From positions 1 through 64,000 of the forward strand of contig NZ_BMJI01000016.1 of NCBI RefSeq assembly GCF_014643255.1: 64,000 bases of DNA. The letters are read 5' to 3'. Below are positions 38,601-47,964 of the stretch, one piece after another; the first letter of the stretch is position 1, and every line of letters begins with the position of its first letter. The DNA comes from Tersicoccus solisilvae. Lineage in GTDB: Bacteria; Actinomycetota; Actinomycetes; Actinomycetales; Micrococcaceae. Below the pieces are notes generated by a model that saw nothing but the letters and a program-made list of their open reading frames with translations, was not told the DNA's origin and made no database searches. The position numbers and the translations under genes are program-made.

Positions 38601-39365
38601 GTGCGCCTGCCCGACCGGCTGCGCCTGATCGCGCGTGTTGCCCGCCTGCGTCCTCGCGCGTCCCGGAACCGGGACGGTGCCTGGACGCGGTTCTGGGCCG
38701 GCATCGCCGACGGCGAGCTGACCGAGCCGGTGCTCTGGGAGGGCCGCGTCGACGCGGAGGCGCAGGAGCACCTCGAGCGCGTCGCCCCCTGGGTCGGGCC
38801 CGGGCCGGCCGTGCTCGACGTCGGCTGTGGCACCGGCTGGCTGACGGCGGCGCTGGCTCGCACCCACGCGCCGACGATCGGGGTCGACGTCGCTCCCGAC
38901 GCCATCGCGCTCGCCCGCCGCACCCACCCCGGCGTGGCCCGTTTCGAGACGGCCGACCTGACCGACCCGGCCACCGCCGCCGCGCTGCACGCCGAGCTGG
39001 GGGACTGCCACGTCGTCGTCCGCGGTGTCCTGCACGTGCTCGCGGCCACGCAGCAGCGCGCGCTGGTCGCCGCGATCCGGATCCTGCTGGGGGGCAGCGG
39101 GCGGCTCTACCTGGCAGAGACGAACGTGGGCGGGGGTCCGCTGGACTACCTGACCGCCGCCGGCGCGGGCGCCGGCGGCATCCCCGGCCCGCTCGCCCAG
39201 GCCATCCGGACCCTGCCGCGGCCCGGGCACGTGGGGCCCGCCGAACGCGCCGCGCTGTTCCCGGCCCCGGACTGGGACCTGCTCGCGGACGGGCCGGCTC
39301 GGCTCGGGCTGGCCGGCGGCTCCGAGGTCGACGCCTACTGGGCGGTCCTGCAGCCCCGCCGCTGA
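38601..39365 (+). CDS. Class I SAM-dependent methyltransferase
   Basis: A 254-residue protein starting MRLPDRLRLIARVARLRP. The SAM site is VLDVGCGTGWLTAAL, followed by IGVDVAPDAI. The substrate is unknown; similar proteins act on small molecules. The GTG start is 4 bases after the GGDEF-EAL stop, so the three plus-strand genes appear to form an operon. It ends 13 bases from the convergent glycosyltransferase gene. Confidence 0.8.
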   Translation: MRLPDRLRLIARVARLRPRASRNRDGAWTRFWAGIADGELTEPVLWEGRVDAEAQEHLERVAPWVGPGPAVLDVGCGTGWLTAALARTHAPTIGVDVAPDAIALARRTHPGVARFETADLTDPATAAALHAELGDCHVVVRGVLHVLAATQQRALVAAIRILLGGSGRLYLAETNVGGGPLDYLTAAGAGAGGIPGPLAQAIRTLPRPGHVGPAERAALFPAPDWDLLADGPARLGLAGGSEVDAYWAVLQPRR

Positions 39366-39378
39366 ACATGCCGGCCCG

Positions 39379-41328
39379 TCAGGCCGTGTCCCACTCCTCC
39401 TCGTCGAGGCCGTGCGGCGTCTTCTCCCAGCGGTGCGGGGTGGTGAGCATCTGCCAGGCGGCACGCCAGGCGGCGACCGAGTGCAGCACCCAGTACGCGG
39501 GGTTGAGCAGGGCGAAGATCGCCACCCGCCAGTTGTAACGCCGCCACGCGGCGATGCCCGAGACGACGATCATCATGGCGTTGCCGAACAGCATCGAGAC
39601 GACGCCACCCTGGACGAGCCACTCCGGCAGGTAGAGGCCGATGAACCGCACCCCGACGTAGGTCACGACGGTGAAGCCCAGCACCAGCGGGTAGGCGAGG
39701 AACGCCAGCGGGGTGCCCAGGATCAACCCGACGAACCCGACGGCCCCCATCACGCCGGTGTGCCGGACGAACCGGACGGCGTTGCGGGTGTTGACGGCCG
39801 AGGTGATCATGTAGCCCTTGATCCACCGGGTGCGCTGCCGGATCCACGCGGGTACCTGCGAGCACGCCTCCTCCCAGGTGGTCGAGTCGATCACGCCCAC
39901 CCGGAAGCCCTCGACGGAGGCCCGCAACCCGAGGTCCGCGTCCTCCGTCACGTTCCACGGGTCCCACGCCCCGAGGGCGCGCAGCTCCTCCGTGCGGAAG
40001 TGGTTCGACGTGCCTCCCAGCGGCAGCGGGATGTGCGACGCCTCGAGCCCGGGCAGCATCGAGTCGAACCAGTGGGAGTACTCGACGGCGAACATGCGGG
40101 TCAGCACGTTCTGCTCCGCGTTGAAGTAGTTCAACGACGCCTGCACGCAGATCAGGGGCTTCGCGCCGGGATCGACGGTGGCGCGCTGCCGCTCCGCGAA
40201 CCGGAACGCGTCGATGGCCACGCGCAGCTGATCCGGGTCGGGCCGGTCCTCGGCGTCGTAGATGACGACGAACTCACCGCGGGCGAAGGTGAGCCCGTAG
40301 TTGCAGGCCCGCGGCTTCGTCTGCGGGTCGCCGCGGGGGACGACGAGGATGCGCACGTATTCCGGGGGAGCGGACGCCTTGGCCGCCGCGATGGTCTCGA
40401 CGTCGTCCTCCTCGAGCAGGACGAGGACGTCGAGCCTGGACTTCGGGTAGTCCAGCGCTCCGAGGTTGGTCAGCAGCTTCTGCACGATGTTCGCCTCGCG
40501 GAACACGGGCACGAGGATCGTGTAGACCGGCAGCTCGTCGTCGGGAACCCGCACCCCGGTCTCCTTCGGCAGGCCGCGCCGGGCCCGCTCGGCGTCGACC
40601 GCGGTCCTCCACCGCCGGCTCTGCCACACGTCCCACGGCTGGCGCAGGCTGGCCAGCGTCTTGAAGCCGATGTTGACGAGGAACACCGCGTTGGCGACGG
40701 TGAGCAGGACGATGACGGCGGTGCGCACGTCCCAGACGAACAGCGCGACCAGGAGGAGGACCAGCGCGGCGGGCAGGAGCGACTGCCACCGGGTGAGGGC
40801 CACCCGCGCGGACTCGTGCGGCTTCTCCGTCGCCAGTCGCTCCGCCGAGTCGTACAGCAGGCGGGCGCGGAAGGAGCGCTGCACGGTCTGGTTGATGTCC
40901 CAGTCGGTGGTGGTGCGGAAGTGCACCGTCGACGCGCCGAAGCGGTCGGCGGCCTCGGCGGTCAGCGCGGGGGTCGGCGGGACCGCGGTGGCGACGGTCA
41001 GCGTGCCGTCCGTCAGGCGCCACGGCAGCCAGCCGAGGTCGGTCCACACGTCCCGCTCGAGGCCGGTGAGCAGGTCCGGGTCCGGCGGGTCCGAGACCAG
41101 GTCGACCAGCGGCGCGTCCCACTGGGCGGCGAGCGCGCCGTACATCTGGCGTCGGGTGATCGGGGTGTGCAGGAGGATGTGCCGCCCCAGCAGCCCGCCC
41201 TCGCGCCTCGCCGCCGCCAGCGCGGTGGCCAGCTGGTCCTCGGTGATCAGCCCGTCGTCCACGAGGGCGCGGCCCAGCTGCTTGACCCGCCGGCCGTCGG
41301 GCGCGGGTCCGGGCACCGTCGTCGTCAT
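39379..41328 (-). CDS. Family 2 glycosyltransferase with MshEN/GspE-like N-terminal domain
   Basis: This 649-residue membrane enzyme polymerises or transfers sugar. Residues 17-69 hold two 24-residue motifs with a 5-residue spacer, QLGRALVDDGLITEDQL and LLGRHILLHTPITRRQM, like the c-di-GMP-binding MshEN (GspE N-terminal) domain. Two helices follow (about 183-225), then a GT2 core: PVFREAN, the DxD-type YDAEDRPD (357 on), TEDADLG (461 on) and QRTRW (498-502), and about four C-terminal helices. QxxRW is typical of processive synthases such as cellulose synthase. The layout is similar to NfrB. It overlaps the preceding gene by 4 bases. Confidence 0.9.
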   Translation of the reverse strand: MTTTVPGPAPDGRRVKQLGRALVDDGLITEDQLATALAAARREGGLLGRHILLHTPITRRQMYGALAAQWDAPLVDLVSDPPDPDLLTGLERDVWTDLGWLPWRLTDGTLTVATAVPPTPALTAEAADRFGASTVHFRTTTDWDINQTVQRSFRARLLYDSAERLATEKPHESARVALTRWQSLLPAALVLLLVALFVWDVRTAVIVLLTVANAVFLVNIGFKTLASLRQPWDVWQSRRWRTAVDAERARRGLPKETGVRVPDDELPVYTILVPVFREANIVQKLLTNLGALDYPKSRLDVLVLLEEDDVETIAAAKASAPPEYVRILVVPRGDPQTKPRACNYGLTFARGEFVVIYDAEDRPDPDQLRVAIDAFRFAERQRATVDPGAKPLICVQASLNYFNAEQNVLTRMFAVEYSHWFDSMLPGLEASHIPLPLGGTSNHFRTEELRALGAWDPWNVTEDADLGLRASVEGFRVGVIDSTTWEEACSQVPAWIRQRTRWIKGYMITSAVNTRNAVRFVRHTGVMGAVGFVGLILGTPLAFLAYPLVLGFTVVTYVGVRFIGLYLPEWLVQGGVVSMLFGNAMMIVVSGIAAWRRYNWRVAIFALLNPAYWVLHSVAAWRAAWQMLTTPHRWEKTPHGLDEEEWDTA

Positions 41329-43043
41329 CGGGCCTCCACCCGCTCGTACACGCAGTGGGTCGCGGTGCGGAACACCAGCCGGTACTGCACCCCGAAGTCG
41401 GGGCGGGCGTCGATGGCCCGGAAGACCAGATCGGAGGGGCCCGTGTCGGCCTTCGCGCCGGCGCCCTCGACGTTGACCAGGATCCACCGGTCGTGCGCCG
41501 CGGGGTCGGCCAGCGCCCGCTCGAACGACCCGCCGGCGGCCCGGTTGTCGATCTCCCGCAGGGGGATGCCCAGCGTGGGCAGGATCGCGTTGCCGCGCGC
41601 GCTCTCGTCCATGAGGATCCCGCCGCCGTCGTAGTGCGCGTGCAGCCAGCGGGCGGCGGCCGTCGAGTTGGTCGTCGACGCCGCCGACATCTCGCCCTCG
41701 GCGACGATCGCGGAGCGGCCTCCGAGGTCGGCGAGGAACCACGCGTTCTGCCCGATCAGCAGGGCGAGGACGGCCGGGACGGCGACCAGCCGCCACCGGG
41801 CCCGCCGGGTGAGGGCGTCGACGGCGGTGGCGACGCCGAGGGCGACGAGCGGCATCGCCGTCAGCGCAAACCTGTTGTTCCACCACGTCGTCGGCAGCGA
41901 GTGGTCGTTGTTGATGGCGGTCTGCCCGAGGTAGAGGCTGACCAGGGAGAACGCCCAGGCACTGCCCGCCACGGCGAGGAGCAGAGTCTCGGTGCCGAGC
42001 CGCCAACGGAACGCGGCCACGACGGCGCCGGCCAGGGCCGCCACGAGCACGGCCGTCCCGGCCGTCTCGAGCAGCGACCAGTGGTAGGTCCACAGGGTGA
42101 GCCCGAGGTTGCCCTTCGTGGTCAGCAGGCCCGACGTGGAGATGCCGCTCTGCTGCGCGTAGGCGGAGTACTGCCCGAACATGAACTCGAGCGGGTTGCC
42201 GTAGACACCCCAGTTGTACGCCAGCCACCACAGGACGGCGGCCGCGGGCAGCGCCGCGAAGGCGACGGCCATCGTGACGGTCTCCCGGACGGTGCGAGCG
42301 CGGCGCCAGGTGATGACCGCGACGACGACCGTGCCGGTCAGCACGAGGGCCCACCCCTCGTAGCGAGAGAGGACCGCCCCGGCGGACGGGATCCCGGCGA
42401 ACACCGCCAGCTCCCCGGCGCTGACGCGGCGGCGGCTGACCGCCCAGTGGGCCAGCCCGGCCGTGCCCGCGGTCAGGCCCATGATGAGCACCGGCTCGGT
42501 GAGCGCGGTGGTGTACGTGTACAGCACGCTCGGATTGGTCAGCAGCAGGAGCACGGCGGCCCACCGGCCCCACCGGTTCAGGCCGAGCCGCGCCGCGGTG
42601 CGGAACAGGGCCGCCGTCGTCGCCATCAGGGCCAGGGTGCCGAGCAGGGCCGCCGCCCAGCCGGTGCTGAACAGCCACAGCGACTGGACGAACGGGGCCA
42701 GCAGCAGGTGGGGGACCGGCAGCCACACGGTGCCGAGCTGCTGGAAGCCGGGTGCCTTGCTGTCGAGCAGGCGCCGGGCGATGGTCAGGTGGCTCTGCGC
42801 GTCCGAGTACGCGAGGTTGGAGCCGTTGCCCGTCGTGTAGACGCAGACCGCGAGCCCGACGACGGCGGCGAGGACCAGCACGGCCGCGGTCCCGGGCACC
42901 TGCCGGCCGCGTGGCCGCTCGTCCGTGCTGCCGGCGACGGCGTCGCGCAGCCGCCGGATCCGGTCCCGGTGGCGGTCCGCGGGCGGGTTCGTCGGCGCGG
43001 CCAGGACCGGGTGCGCGCCGGTCGGCGGGGCGGCGGCGGTCAC
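41325..43043 (-). CDS. Multi-pass membrane protein, GT-C-like glycosyltransferase
   Basis: A 572-residue protein with about 11-12 membrane helices and an extracytoplasmic C-terminal domain of about 130 residues. The loop after helix 1 (TTGNGSNLAYSDAQSHLTIARR) holds an aspartate where PMT/ArnT-type (GT-C) enzymes have a catalytic acid. It is therefore a good candidate for a lipid-linked sugar transferase, but the sugar is unknown. The GTG start overlaps the BcsB-like stop, and its own stop overlaps the next gene, so the three genes are a coupled operon. Confidence 0.75.
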   Translation of the reverse strand: MTAAAPPTGAHPVLAAPTNPPADRHRDRIRRLRDAVAGSTDERPRGRQVPGTAAVLVLAAVVGLAVCVYTTGNGSNLAYSDAQSHLTIARRLLDSKAPGFQQLGTVWLPVPHLLLAPFVQSLWLFSTGWAAALLGTLALMATTAALFRTAARLGLNRWGRWAAVLLLLTNPSVLYTYTTALTEPVLIMGLTAGTAGLAHWAVSRRRVSAGELAVFAGIPSAGAVLSRYEGWALVLTGTVVVAVITWRRARTVRETVTMAVAFAALPAAAVLWWLAYNWGVYGNPLEFMFGQYSAYAQQSGISTSGLLTTKGNLGLTLWTYHWSLLETAGTAVLVAALAGAVVAAFRWRLGTETLLLAVAGSAWAFSLVSLYLGQTAINNDHSLPTTWWNNRFALTAMPLVALGVATAVDALTRRARWRLVAVPAVLALLIGQNAWFLADLGGRSAIVAEGEMSAASTTNSTAAARWLHAHYDGGGILMDESARGNAILPTLGIPLREIDNRAAGGSFERALADPAAHDRWILVNVEGAGAKADTGPSDLVFRAIDARPDFGVQYRLVFRTATHCVYERVEAR

Positions 43044-45109
43044 CGGTCCGGCTCGCTCCGCTCGCGGACCCGCTCGTGCTCGGCAGCGTCGAGCCGCTGT
43101 TCGGCGTCGACGTACGCGATGACCCGTCGCTTCCGCCGGCGGGCGCGGACCCACCCGAGCGCTGCGGCGGCCAGCAGCACGAGCACGATCCCGGCCGCCC
43201 ACCAGACGTAGACGCCGTAGTCGTCGGTCACCGCGTCCTGGGGCACGATCCCGTTGCTGTCCAGCAGGACCGGCTCCGCGCCGGGCGCCGTGACCAGCAG
43301 GTTGCGGGACAGGGCGCTCCAGCCGGCGTCCTGCCCGGCCGGGTACCGGGCCAGGCTCGCGCGCAGGGCGGCACTGCGGCTCCGGCCGGCGGCGTCGTCG
43401 GTCGACCACGCGCCGAGCAGCAGCACCTGGCGGTCACCGTGCTCGAACGCCTCGAGCGCGGCGAACGGGGCGTCGGAGGAAGCGCCGTAGCCGGCGCCGG
43501 GTTCGCCGATGGTGCGGAACTGCGCCAGCCGGAGCGGGGCACGCAGCCGTTCGGCGGTGGCGGCCGTCGCGCCGACCACGAGCCCGGAGGTCGAGGAGCC
43601 GGCGAAGTCGTCGGCCGACACGGTGCTCACGCGCAGCTGGGTGGGGGTCTTCCGTTGCAGGGCCGCGATCAGGGCGGCGCCGTCGGCGACGTTCTGCGCG
43701 GTGGTCGCGCCGTCGTCGAGCACCACGGGCAGCTCGGCGCCCAGGGCCTGGGGGAACCGGTCGAACCCGGGGGCCGTGGCGGTGCCGCGCGTGCCGGTCA
43801 GGGTGCTGGCGGTCGGGTCGAGGGAGACCTGCATCGGCAGGGCCGTGCCGGTCGCGGTGCACGCGCCGCCGGGCGGGGTCGCGGACAGCTGGAGCCGCAG
43901 GCCGTTCTCGCTGCGCAGGGCCGACGCGGGCACCTCCGCCCGCACGTGCAGATCGTGCCCGTCGCCGAGGCGCTGCGAGTCGATCAGCGCGTCGTTCCAG
44001 TACACCGACAGGTCGGCGCGGGCTCCCTCGGGCACCGCGGTGTGGGTGCCGGTCAGGTCGACCGTCACGGCGGAGACGGGGCCGCCGAACCGGCTCTGGT
44101 CGACGCCGATGTACTGGCTGTGCTGGCCGTAGCCCGCGAGGCGAACGGTCTCGGCGCCGAGGCCCGCGAGGTCCTGGGTGAGGCCTCCGGTGCCCGGCAG
44201 CGCGGCCTCGAGCCGGGTGGCCTCGGCCCCGGAGGCCAGCGCGGTGGCCCGGTCCTGGCCCAGCGCCGTGGCCGCGGCGGTGAGGCTCTCGGTGCCGCCG
44301 GACAGGGTCAGGGTGGGCACGGTGCCGGTGGTCCCGACGCGGCTGACCGCGTCCCCGTCGCCGGGTTGCAGCCGGACCGCCCGGCTGCCCGGGGGCAGGC
44401 CGGCCGTGGTGTCGGCCGCGCGGGCGGCGGGCACGACGCTGACGGCGGCCCGGGGGTAGCGGTGCGTCATCGCCGCGACGAGGGCGAGCGCGGGCTCGGC
44501 GGTGGACCGGGCGGCCGCTCCGTCGCCCGTCTCGTCCGGGACGACGACGGCGACGGCGGGCACGTCCGCGGCGAAGAAGGTGGCGATCGACGTCGGAGCG
44601 GTCTCGCTGCCCGTGCCGGCGACCTCCACGCCGGTCAGGGTCGCGGTGTCGGTGACGTCACCGGCCGGGCAGAACGCGTTGCCGGTGCCGGTGGCGTACG
44701 AGACGCTCACCGTCACGGCGCCGTCGGCGACGTCGGACGGGCGCAGGTCCGCACTCACCGGGCCGGACTGGGGGCCCTTGCGGGTGAGCAGGTCGCGTCC
44801 CGCGACCCGGACGGTCGCGGTGCCGGCGGCCTGCCCGGCGAAGCTGAGGGTCCCGGTCAGTCGGGTGGGACGGACGCCGTCGGGCACGGGAACCCGCACC
44901 TGCGCGGCGCCCTGCCCGGCCGTGGCGACGGCGTCGCCCGTCACCGTGATGGGCGGCGTCCCCGGCGCCGCGTGGGCCGGCGTCGGGGCGGCGAAGGCCG
45001 CTCCGGTCAGTGCCAGCGCGAGCAGCAGGGCCGGGCCTCGCCGACGACGGAACGGGCGCGAACGGGTTCCGGGCATCACGGAGGCGCGCCGGTCGAGACC
45101 TGAGACCAT
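43040..45109 (-). CDS. BcsB-like secreted/membrane protein of a glycan synthase
   Basis: A 689-residue protein with a signal peptide (residues about 20-47), a large extracytoplasmic beta-rich part and one C-terminal membrane helix (about 645-665) with a basic tail. The layout and the segments GDGHDLHVRAEVPASAL and YNDAL-like (VYWNDALIDSQRLGDGH) recall BcsB, the periplasmic partner of cellulose synthase BcsA. Together with the GT2 downstream this suggests polymer export. The ATG at 45109 was chosen because TACGCT lies 6 nt upstream. Confidence 0.72.
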   Translation of the reverse strand: MVSGLDRRASVMPGTRSRPFRRRRGPALLLALALTGAAFAAPTPAHAAPGTPPITVTGDAVATAGQGAAQVRVPVPDGVRPTRLTGTLSFAGQAAGTATVRVAGRDLLTRKGPQSGPVSADLRPSDVADGAVTVSVSYATGTGNAFCPAGDVTDTATLTGVEVAGTGSETAPTSIATFFAADVPAVAVVVPDETGDGAAARSTAEPALALVAAMTHRYPRAAVSVVPAARAADTTAGLPPGSRAVRLQPGDGDAVSRVGTTGTVPTLTLSGGTESLTAAATALGQDRATALASGAEATRLEAALPGTGGLTQDLAGLGAETVRLAGYGQHSQYIGVDQSRFGGPVSAVTVDLTGTHTAVPEGARADLSVYWNDALIDSQRLGDGHDLHVRAEVPASALRSENGLRLQLSATPPGGACTATGTALPMQVSLDPTASTLTGTRGTATAPGFDRFPQALGAELPVVLDDGATTAQNVADGAALIAALQRKTPTQLRVSTVSADDFAGSSTSGLVVGATAATAERLRAPLRLAQFRTIGEPGAGYGASSDAPFAALEAFEHGDRQVLLLGAWSTDDAAGRSRSAALRASLARYPAGQDAGWSALSRNLLVTAPGAEPVLLDSNGIVPQDAVTDDYGVYVWWAAGIVLVLLAAAALGWVRARRRKRRVIAYVDAEQRLDAAEHERVRERSEPDR

Positions 45110-45115
45110 GCTCAC

Positions 45116-45121
45116 AGCGTA
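45116..45121 (-). promoter_or_regulatory. -10 box for the BcsB-like operon
   Basis: Read on the minus strand it is TACGCT, 6 nt before the ATG at 45109. Confidence 0.5.
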
Positions 45122-45194
45122 GGGCAGCGGCCCGGCTCCCGACGCACGGCGTCGGTCGCCCGCCGCGGTCCCGCCGCGCCGTTGCGCGTCGGCG

Positions 45195-46184
45195 TCAGGG
45201 GACGAGCAGCACCTTGCCGGTGGTGCGCCGGGCCTGCAGGTCCGCGTGCGCCCGGCCGGCGTCGGCCAGGGGGTACCGGGCGCCGATCCGCACGTCGAGC
45301 TTGCCGTCGGCGACCAGCGCGAACAGGTCGGCCATCCGGGACCGGCGGTCCTCGGCCGTCGTCGTGTAGTGCATCATCGTCGGCCGGGTCAAGTAGAGGG
45401 ACCCGCCGGAGTTCAGTCGCTGCGGGTCGAACGGCGGCACCGGTCCGGACGCGGCGCCGAACAGCACCATCAGGCCGCGCGCTCGCAGGCTGGCCAGCGA
45501 GTCGTCGAAGGTGTCCTTGCCGACCCCGTCGTACACGACGTCCACGCCGCGACCGTCGGTCAGCTCCCGCACCCGGTCGGCGAAGCCGTCGTAGCGCAGC
45601 ACCGCGTCCGCGCCGGCGGCCGCGGCGAGCTTCTCCTTCTCGTCCGTGGACACGGTGGTGTACACCGTGGCCCCGGCGGCCTTGAGCAGCTGGATGAGCA
45701 GCAGCCCGACGCCGCCGGCGCCCGCGTGCACGAGCGCGGTCTCGCCGGGCTGGACGTCCTTGGTGGAGTGGACGAGCACGTGCGCGGTCATGCCCTGCAG
45801 CGGCAGTGCCGCGGCGGTCTCGTCGTCGATGCCGTCCGGCACCGGGACGAGTGCGTCGGCGTCGACGGCGGTGTACCGGGCGTAGCCCTTCGCGCCGTGC
45901 GCGGTGGTCACCCGGTCGCCCTCGGCGATCCCGTCGACGCCCGGGCCGACGGCGACGACCGTCCCGGCGAACTCGGCGCCGGGCGTGAACGGGAAGCCGA
46001 CGTCGTAGACCCCGGACCGCTGGTACGTCTCGATGAAGTTGACGCCGGTCGCCGCGACGCGCACCAGGGCCTGGCCCGGTCCGGGCCGGGGGACGTCGAC
46101 CGTCGCGGTGCGCAGCACCTCGGGACCGCCGGCCTGCTCGGCGACGATCGCGGTCGCGGTGGCGGGGATCTGCTGGTCGCTCAT
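45195..46184 (-). CDS. Quinone oxidoreductase (zinc-free MDR family)
   Basis: A 329-residue NADPH-dependent reductase of the QOR group. It has the GVNFIETYQRSGVY and PFTPGAEFAGTVVAVG segments, the cofactor motif VHAGAGGVGLLLIQLLKAAG and TGKVLL at the C-terminus. It lacks the zinc cysteines of alcohol dehydrogenases. GAGGAGC precedes the ATG. It is divergent from the aldo/keto reductase gene with a gap of about 150 bases. Confidence 0.93.
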   Translation of the reverse strand: MSDQQIPATATAIVAEQAGGPEVLRTATVDVPRPGPGQALVRVAATGVNFIETYQRSGVYDVGFPFTPGAEFAGTVVAVGPGVDGIAEGDRVTTAHGAKGYARYTAVDADALVPVPDGIDDETAAALPLQGMTAHVLVHSTKDVQPGETALVHAGAGGVGLLLIQLLKAAGATVYTTVSTDEKEKLAAAAGADAVLRYDGFADRVRELTDGRGVDVVYDGVGKDTFDDSLASLRARGLMVLFGAASGPVPPFDPQRLNSGGSLYLTRPTMMHYTTTAEDRRSRMADLFALVADGKLDVRIGARYPLADAGRAHADLQARRTTGKVLLVP

Positions 46185-46337
46185 GCGGTGCTCCTCTTCC
46201 GGGGACGGGCCTCACGCCATCGTAGGCACACGCCGGGGCGGGCCGGCGGGGCACGCTGGGCCGGTGGACGGGGACCGCTCGACCCGGCACCATGGGCGAG
46301 AGTATTCATCAGCGAACTGATCATCGAGGGGCGCGAC

Positions 46338-47411
46338 ATGGAGTACACACGACTGGGCAGCTCGGGCCTCTACGTCTCGCGCCTGGCGCTGGGCACCATC
46401 CCGTTCGGCACCGGCGGCGGGATGGAGAAGATCGACGGGGTCGACGGCAAGGACGCGGAGCGGCAGCTCGACACCGCGCTGGAGCACGGGGTCAACTTCC
46501 TCGACACCGCCAACATCTACTCGGGCGGGGACGCCGAGCGCGTGCTCGGGGAGGTGCTCGGCACGCGCCGCGACCGCTTCGTGCTCACCTCCAAGGCGCG
46601 CACGGCGACCGGGGACGGGCCGAACGACGCCGGCGCCGGCCGCTACCACCTCACCCGCGCGGTCGAGGACAGCCTGACCCGGCTGAAGACCGATCACCTC
46701 GACCTGCTGTACCTGCACCAGTGGGACGGGCAGACGCCGATCATCGAGACCATCGCGACGGCCAACGAGCTGATCCGGGCCGGCAAGATCCGCTACTGGG
46801 GCGTCTCCAACTACAACGGCTGGCAGCTGGCCAAGACCGTCTACGAGGCCCAGCTCGCCGGGCTCGAGGGCCCGATCTCGCACCAGACCTACTACACGCC
46901 CGAGGCGCGCGAGGTGGAGTACGAGATCATCCCCGCCGCGCGGGACCTCGGGCTGGCGACGTTCGGCTGGAGCCCGCTGGGGGAGGGGCTGCTCAGCGGC
47001 CAGGTGCGTCGCGGCCGGCCGACATCGCCGGACACCCGGCAGGGCACCGACTGGCCCGAGCCGCACGTCGTGGACCGGGAGCGCGCGTACGACCTGATCG
47101 ACCTGTTCGACGAGATCGCCCGGGGCCTGGGCTGGTCCCTCCCGCAGGTGGTGATCTCCTGGATCCTCACGCGGCCCGGGGTCAACGGCACCGTGGTCGC
47201 GGCCCGGCGGCACGAGCACCTGGTCGAGGACCTCGAGGCGGCGGAGCTGACCCTGCCGGACGACGCGCGGGACCGGATCACCGCCGCGTCCCAGCTGCCC
47301 GCCTACTACCCGGTCTGGCACCGCCTGCTCAACGGTCAGGACCGGCCGGAGCCCGCCGAGGCGGAGTTCTACGCCGAGCACCAGCGGGCCCTGGACGCCG
47401 CCGGTTCCTGA
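46338..47411 (+). CDS. Aldo/keto reductase
   Basis: A 357-residue NADPH-dependent TIM-barrel oxidoreductase. The catalytic region shows NFLDTANIYSGGDAE (Asp, Tyr), the lysine in VLTSKA, and the histidine in LLYLHQWD. The C-terminal cofactor segment is GVNGTVVAARRHEHLVEDLEA. GAGGGG lies before the ATG. Its last bases (GGTTCCTGA) are part of a sequence repeated on the far side of the next island. Confidence 0.93.
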   Translation: MEYTRLGSSGLYVSRLALGTIPFGTGGGMEKIDGVDGKDAERQLDTALEHGVNFLDTANIYSGGDAERVLGEVLGTRRDRFVLTSKARTATGDGPNDAGAGRYHLTRAVEDSLTRLKTDHLDLLYLHQWDGQTPIIETIATANELIRAGKIRYWGVSNYNGWQLAKTVYEAQLAGLEGPISHQTYYTPEAREVEYEIIPAARDLGLATFGWSPLGEGLLSGQVRRGRPTSPDTRQGTDWPEPHVVDRERAYDLIDLFDEIARGLGWSLPQVVISWILTRPGVNGTVVAARRHEHLVEDLEAAELTLPDDARDRITAASQLPAYYPVWHRLLNGQDRPEPAEAEFYAEHQRALDAAGS

Positions 47412-47433
47412 CGGCCCACCGACACCAGACTGC
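47404..47433. repeat. Left copy of imperfect direct repeat flanking the ATPase-PIN island
   Basis: GTTCCTGACGGCCCACCGAC and the next 10 bases match 49569-49598 at 25 of 30 positions; all differences are transitions. This copy spans the stop codon of the aldo/keto reductase. Confidence 0.7.
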
Positions 47434-47444
47434 GGGCTGTTGGG

Positions 47445-47960
47445 CTACTCAGCTGCTGTGAGGAGATAGCCGTCCCGATCGCAGCCTCGGTTCAGCCAAG
47501 CGTCCCAGCCGGACTCGGTCACTGGATTCACCCATTGGATCCCTCTAAGGAGCGAATATTGCCCAATAAGCGATCGAACATATCTCCGTTGTTTGTCATC
47601 TCTTGATGCAACGGGATGTTGGCCAAAGAGGGCCAATTCAACTAAATGTACATCTTTCTGTAGAGCGGAGCGGACTCCATCGTTGTCGACCGCAGAAATG
47701 ATGGCGCGATAATCATTGGAATGCTTCACATCGACGTACTTCACACGGCTTCTTCGTTCCATCTTGGCATACCAGGCAGTGAATGTGCGATTAGCGTGTA
47801 TATCCCACTCGCGCTCGATCTCCGCGTTCACGACTACGCCGGTTGAATTTTCTCGCTTACCCACATGTTGAAGAAACAAGAAACAGCTAGCGGCATCTGC
47901 ATTATCTGCTGGATCGTTGCACGACCGCGCGATATTTGCATCGATAATAAGGTATTTCAC
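47445..47960 (-). CDS. PIN-like nuclease domain protein
   Basis: A 171-residue protein starting MKYLIIDANIARSC. The spacing of acidic residues, D7, E47 (VVNAEIEREW), D103 (KDVHLVELAL) and D121/D122 (ASRDDKQ), fits a PIN-type metal-dependent ribonuclease. The GTG start is 4 bases after the ATPase stop and has GGGAG upstream, so it is the second gene of a two-gene operon. Base composition is about half G+C (28 of 60 in 47581-47640), very unlike the neighbours. It is not a VapC of a usual toxin-antitoxin pair, because no small antitoxin gene is present. Confidence 0.75.
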   Translation of the reverse strand: MKYLIIDANIARSCNDPADNADAASCFLFLQHVGKRENSTGVVVNAEIEREWDIHANRTFTAWYAKMERRSRVKYVDVKHSNDYRAIISAVDNDGVRSALQKDVHLVELALFGQHPVASRDDKQRRYVRSLIGQYSLLRGIQWVNPVTESGWDAWLNRGCDRDGYLLTAAE

Positions 47961-47964
47961 GCCC

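Noticed and set aside
47445-47960. Toxin of a VapBC-type toxin-antitoxin pair
   Set aside because: The coupled partner is a 463-residue ATPase; no small DNA-binding antitoxin gene is present.
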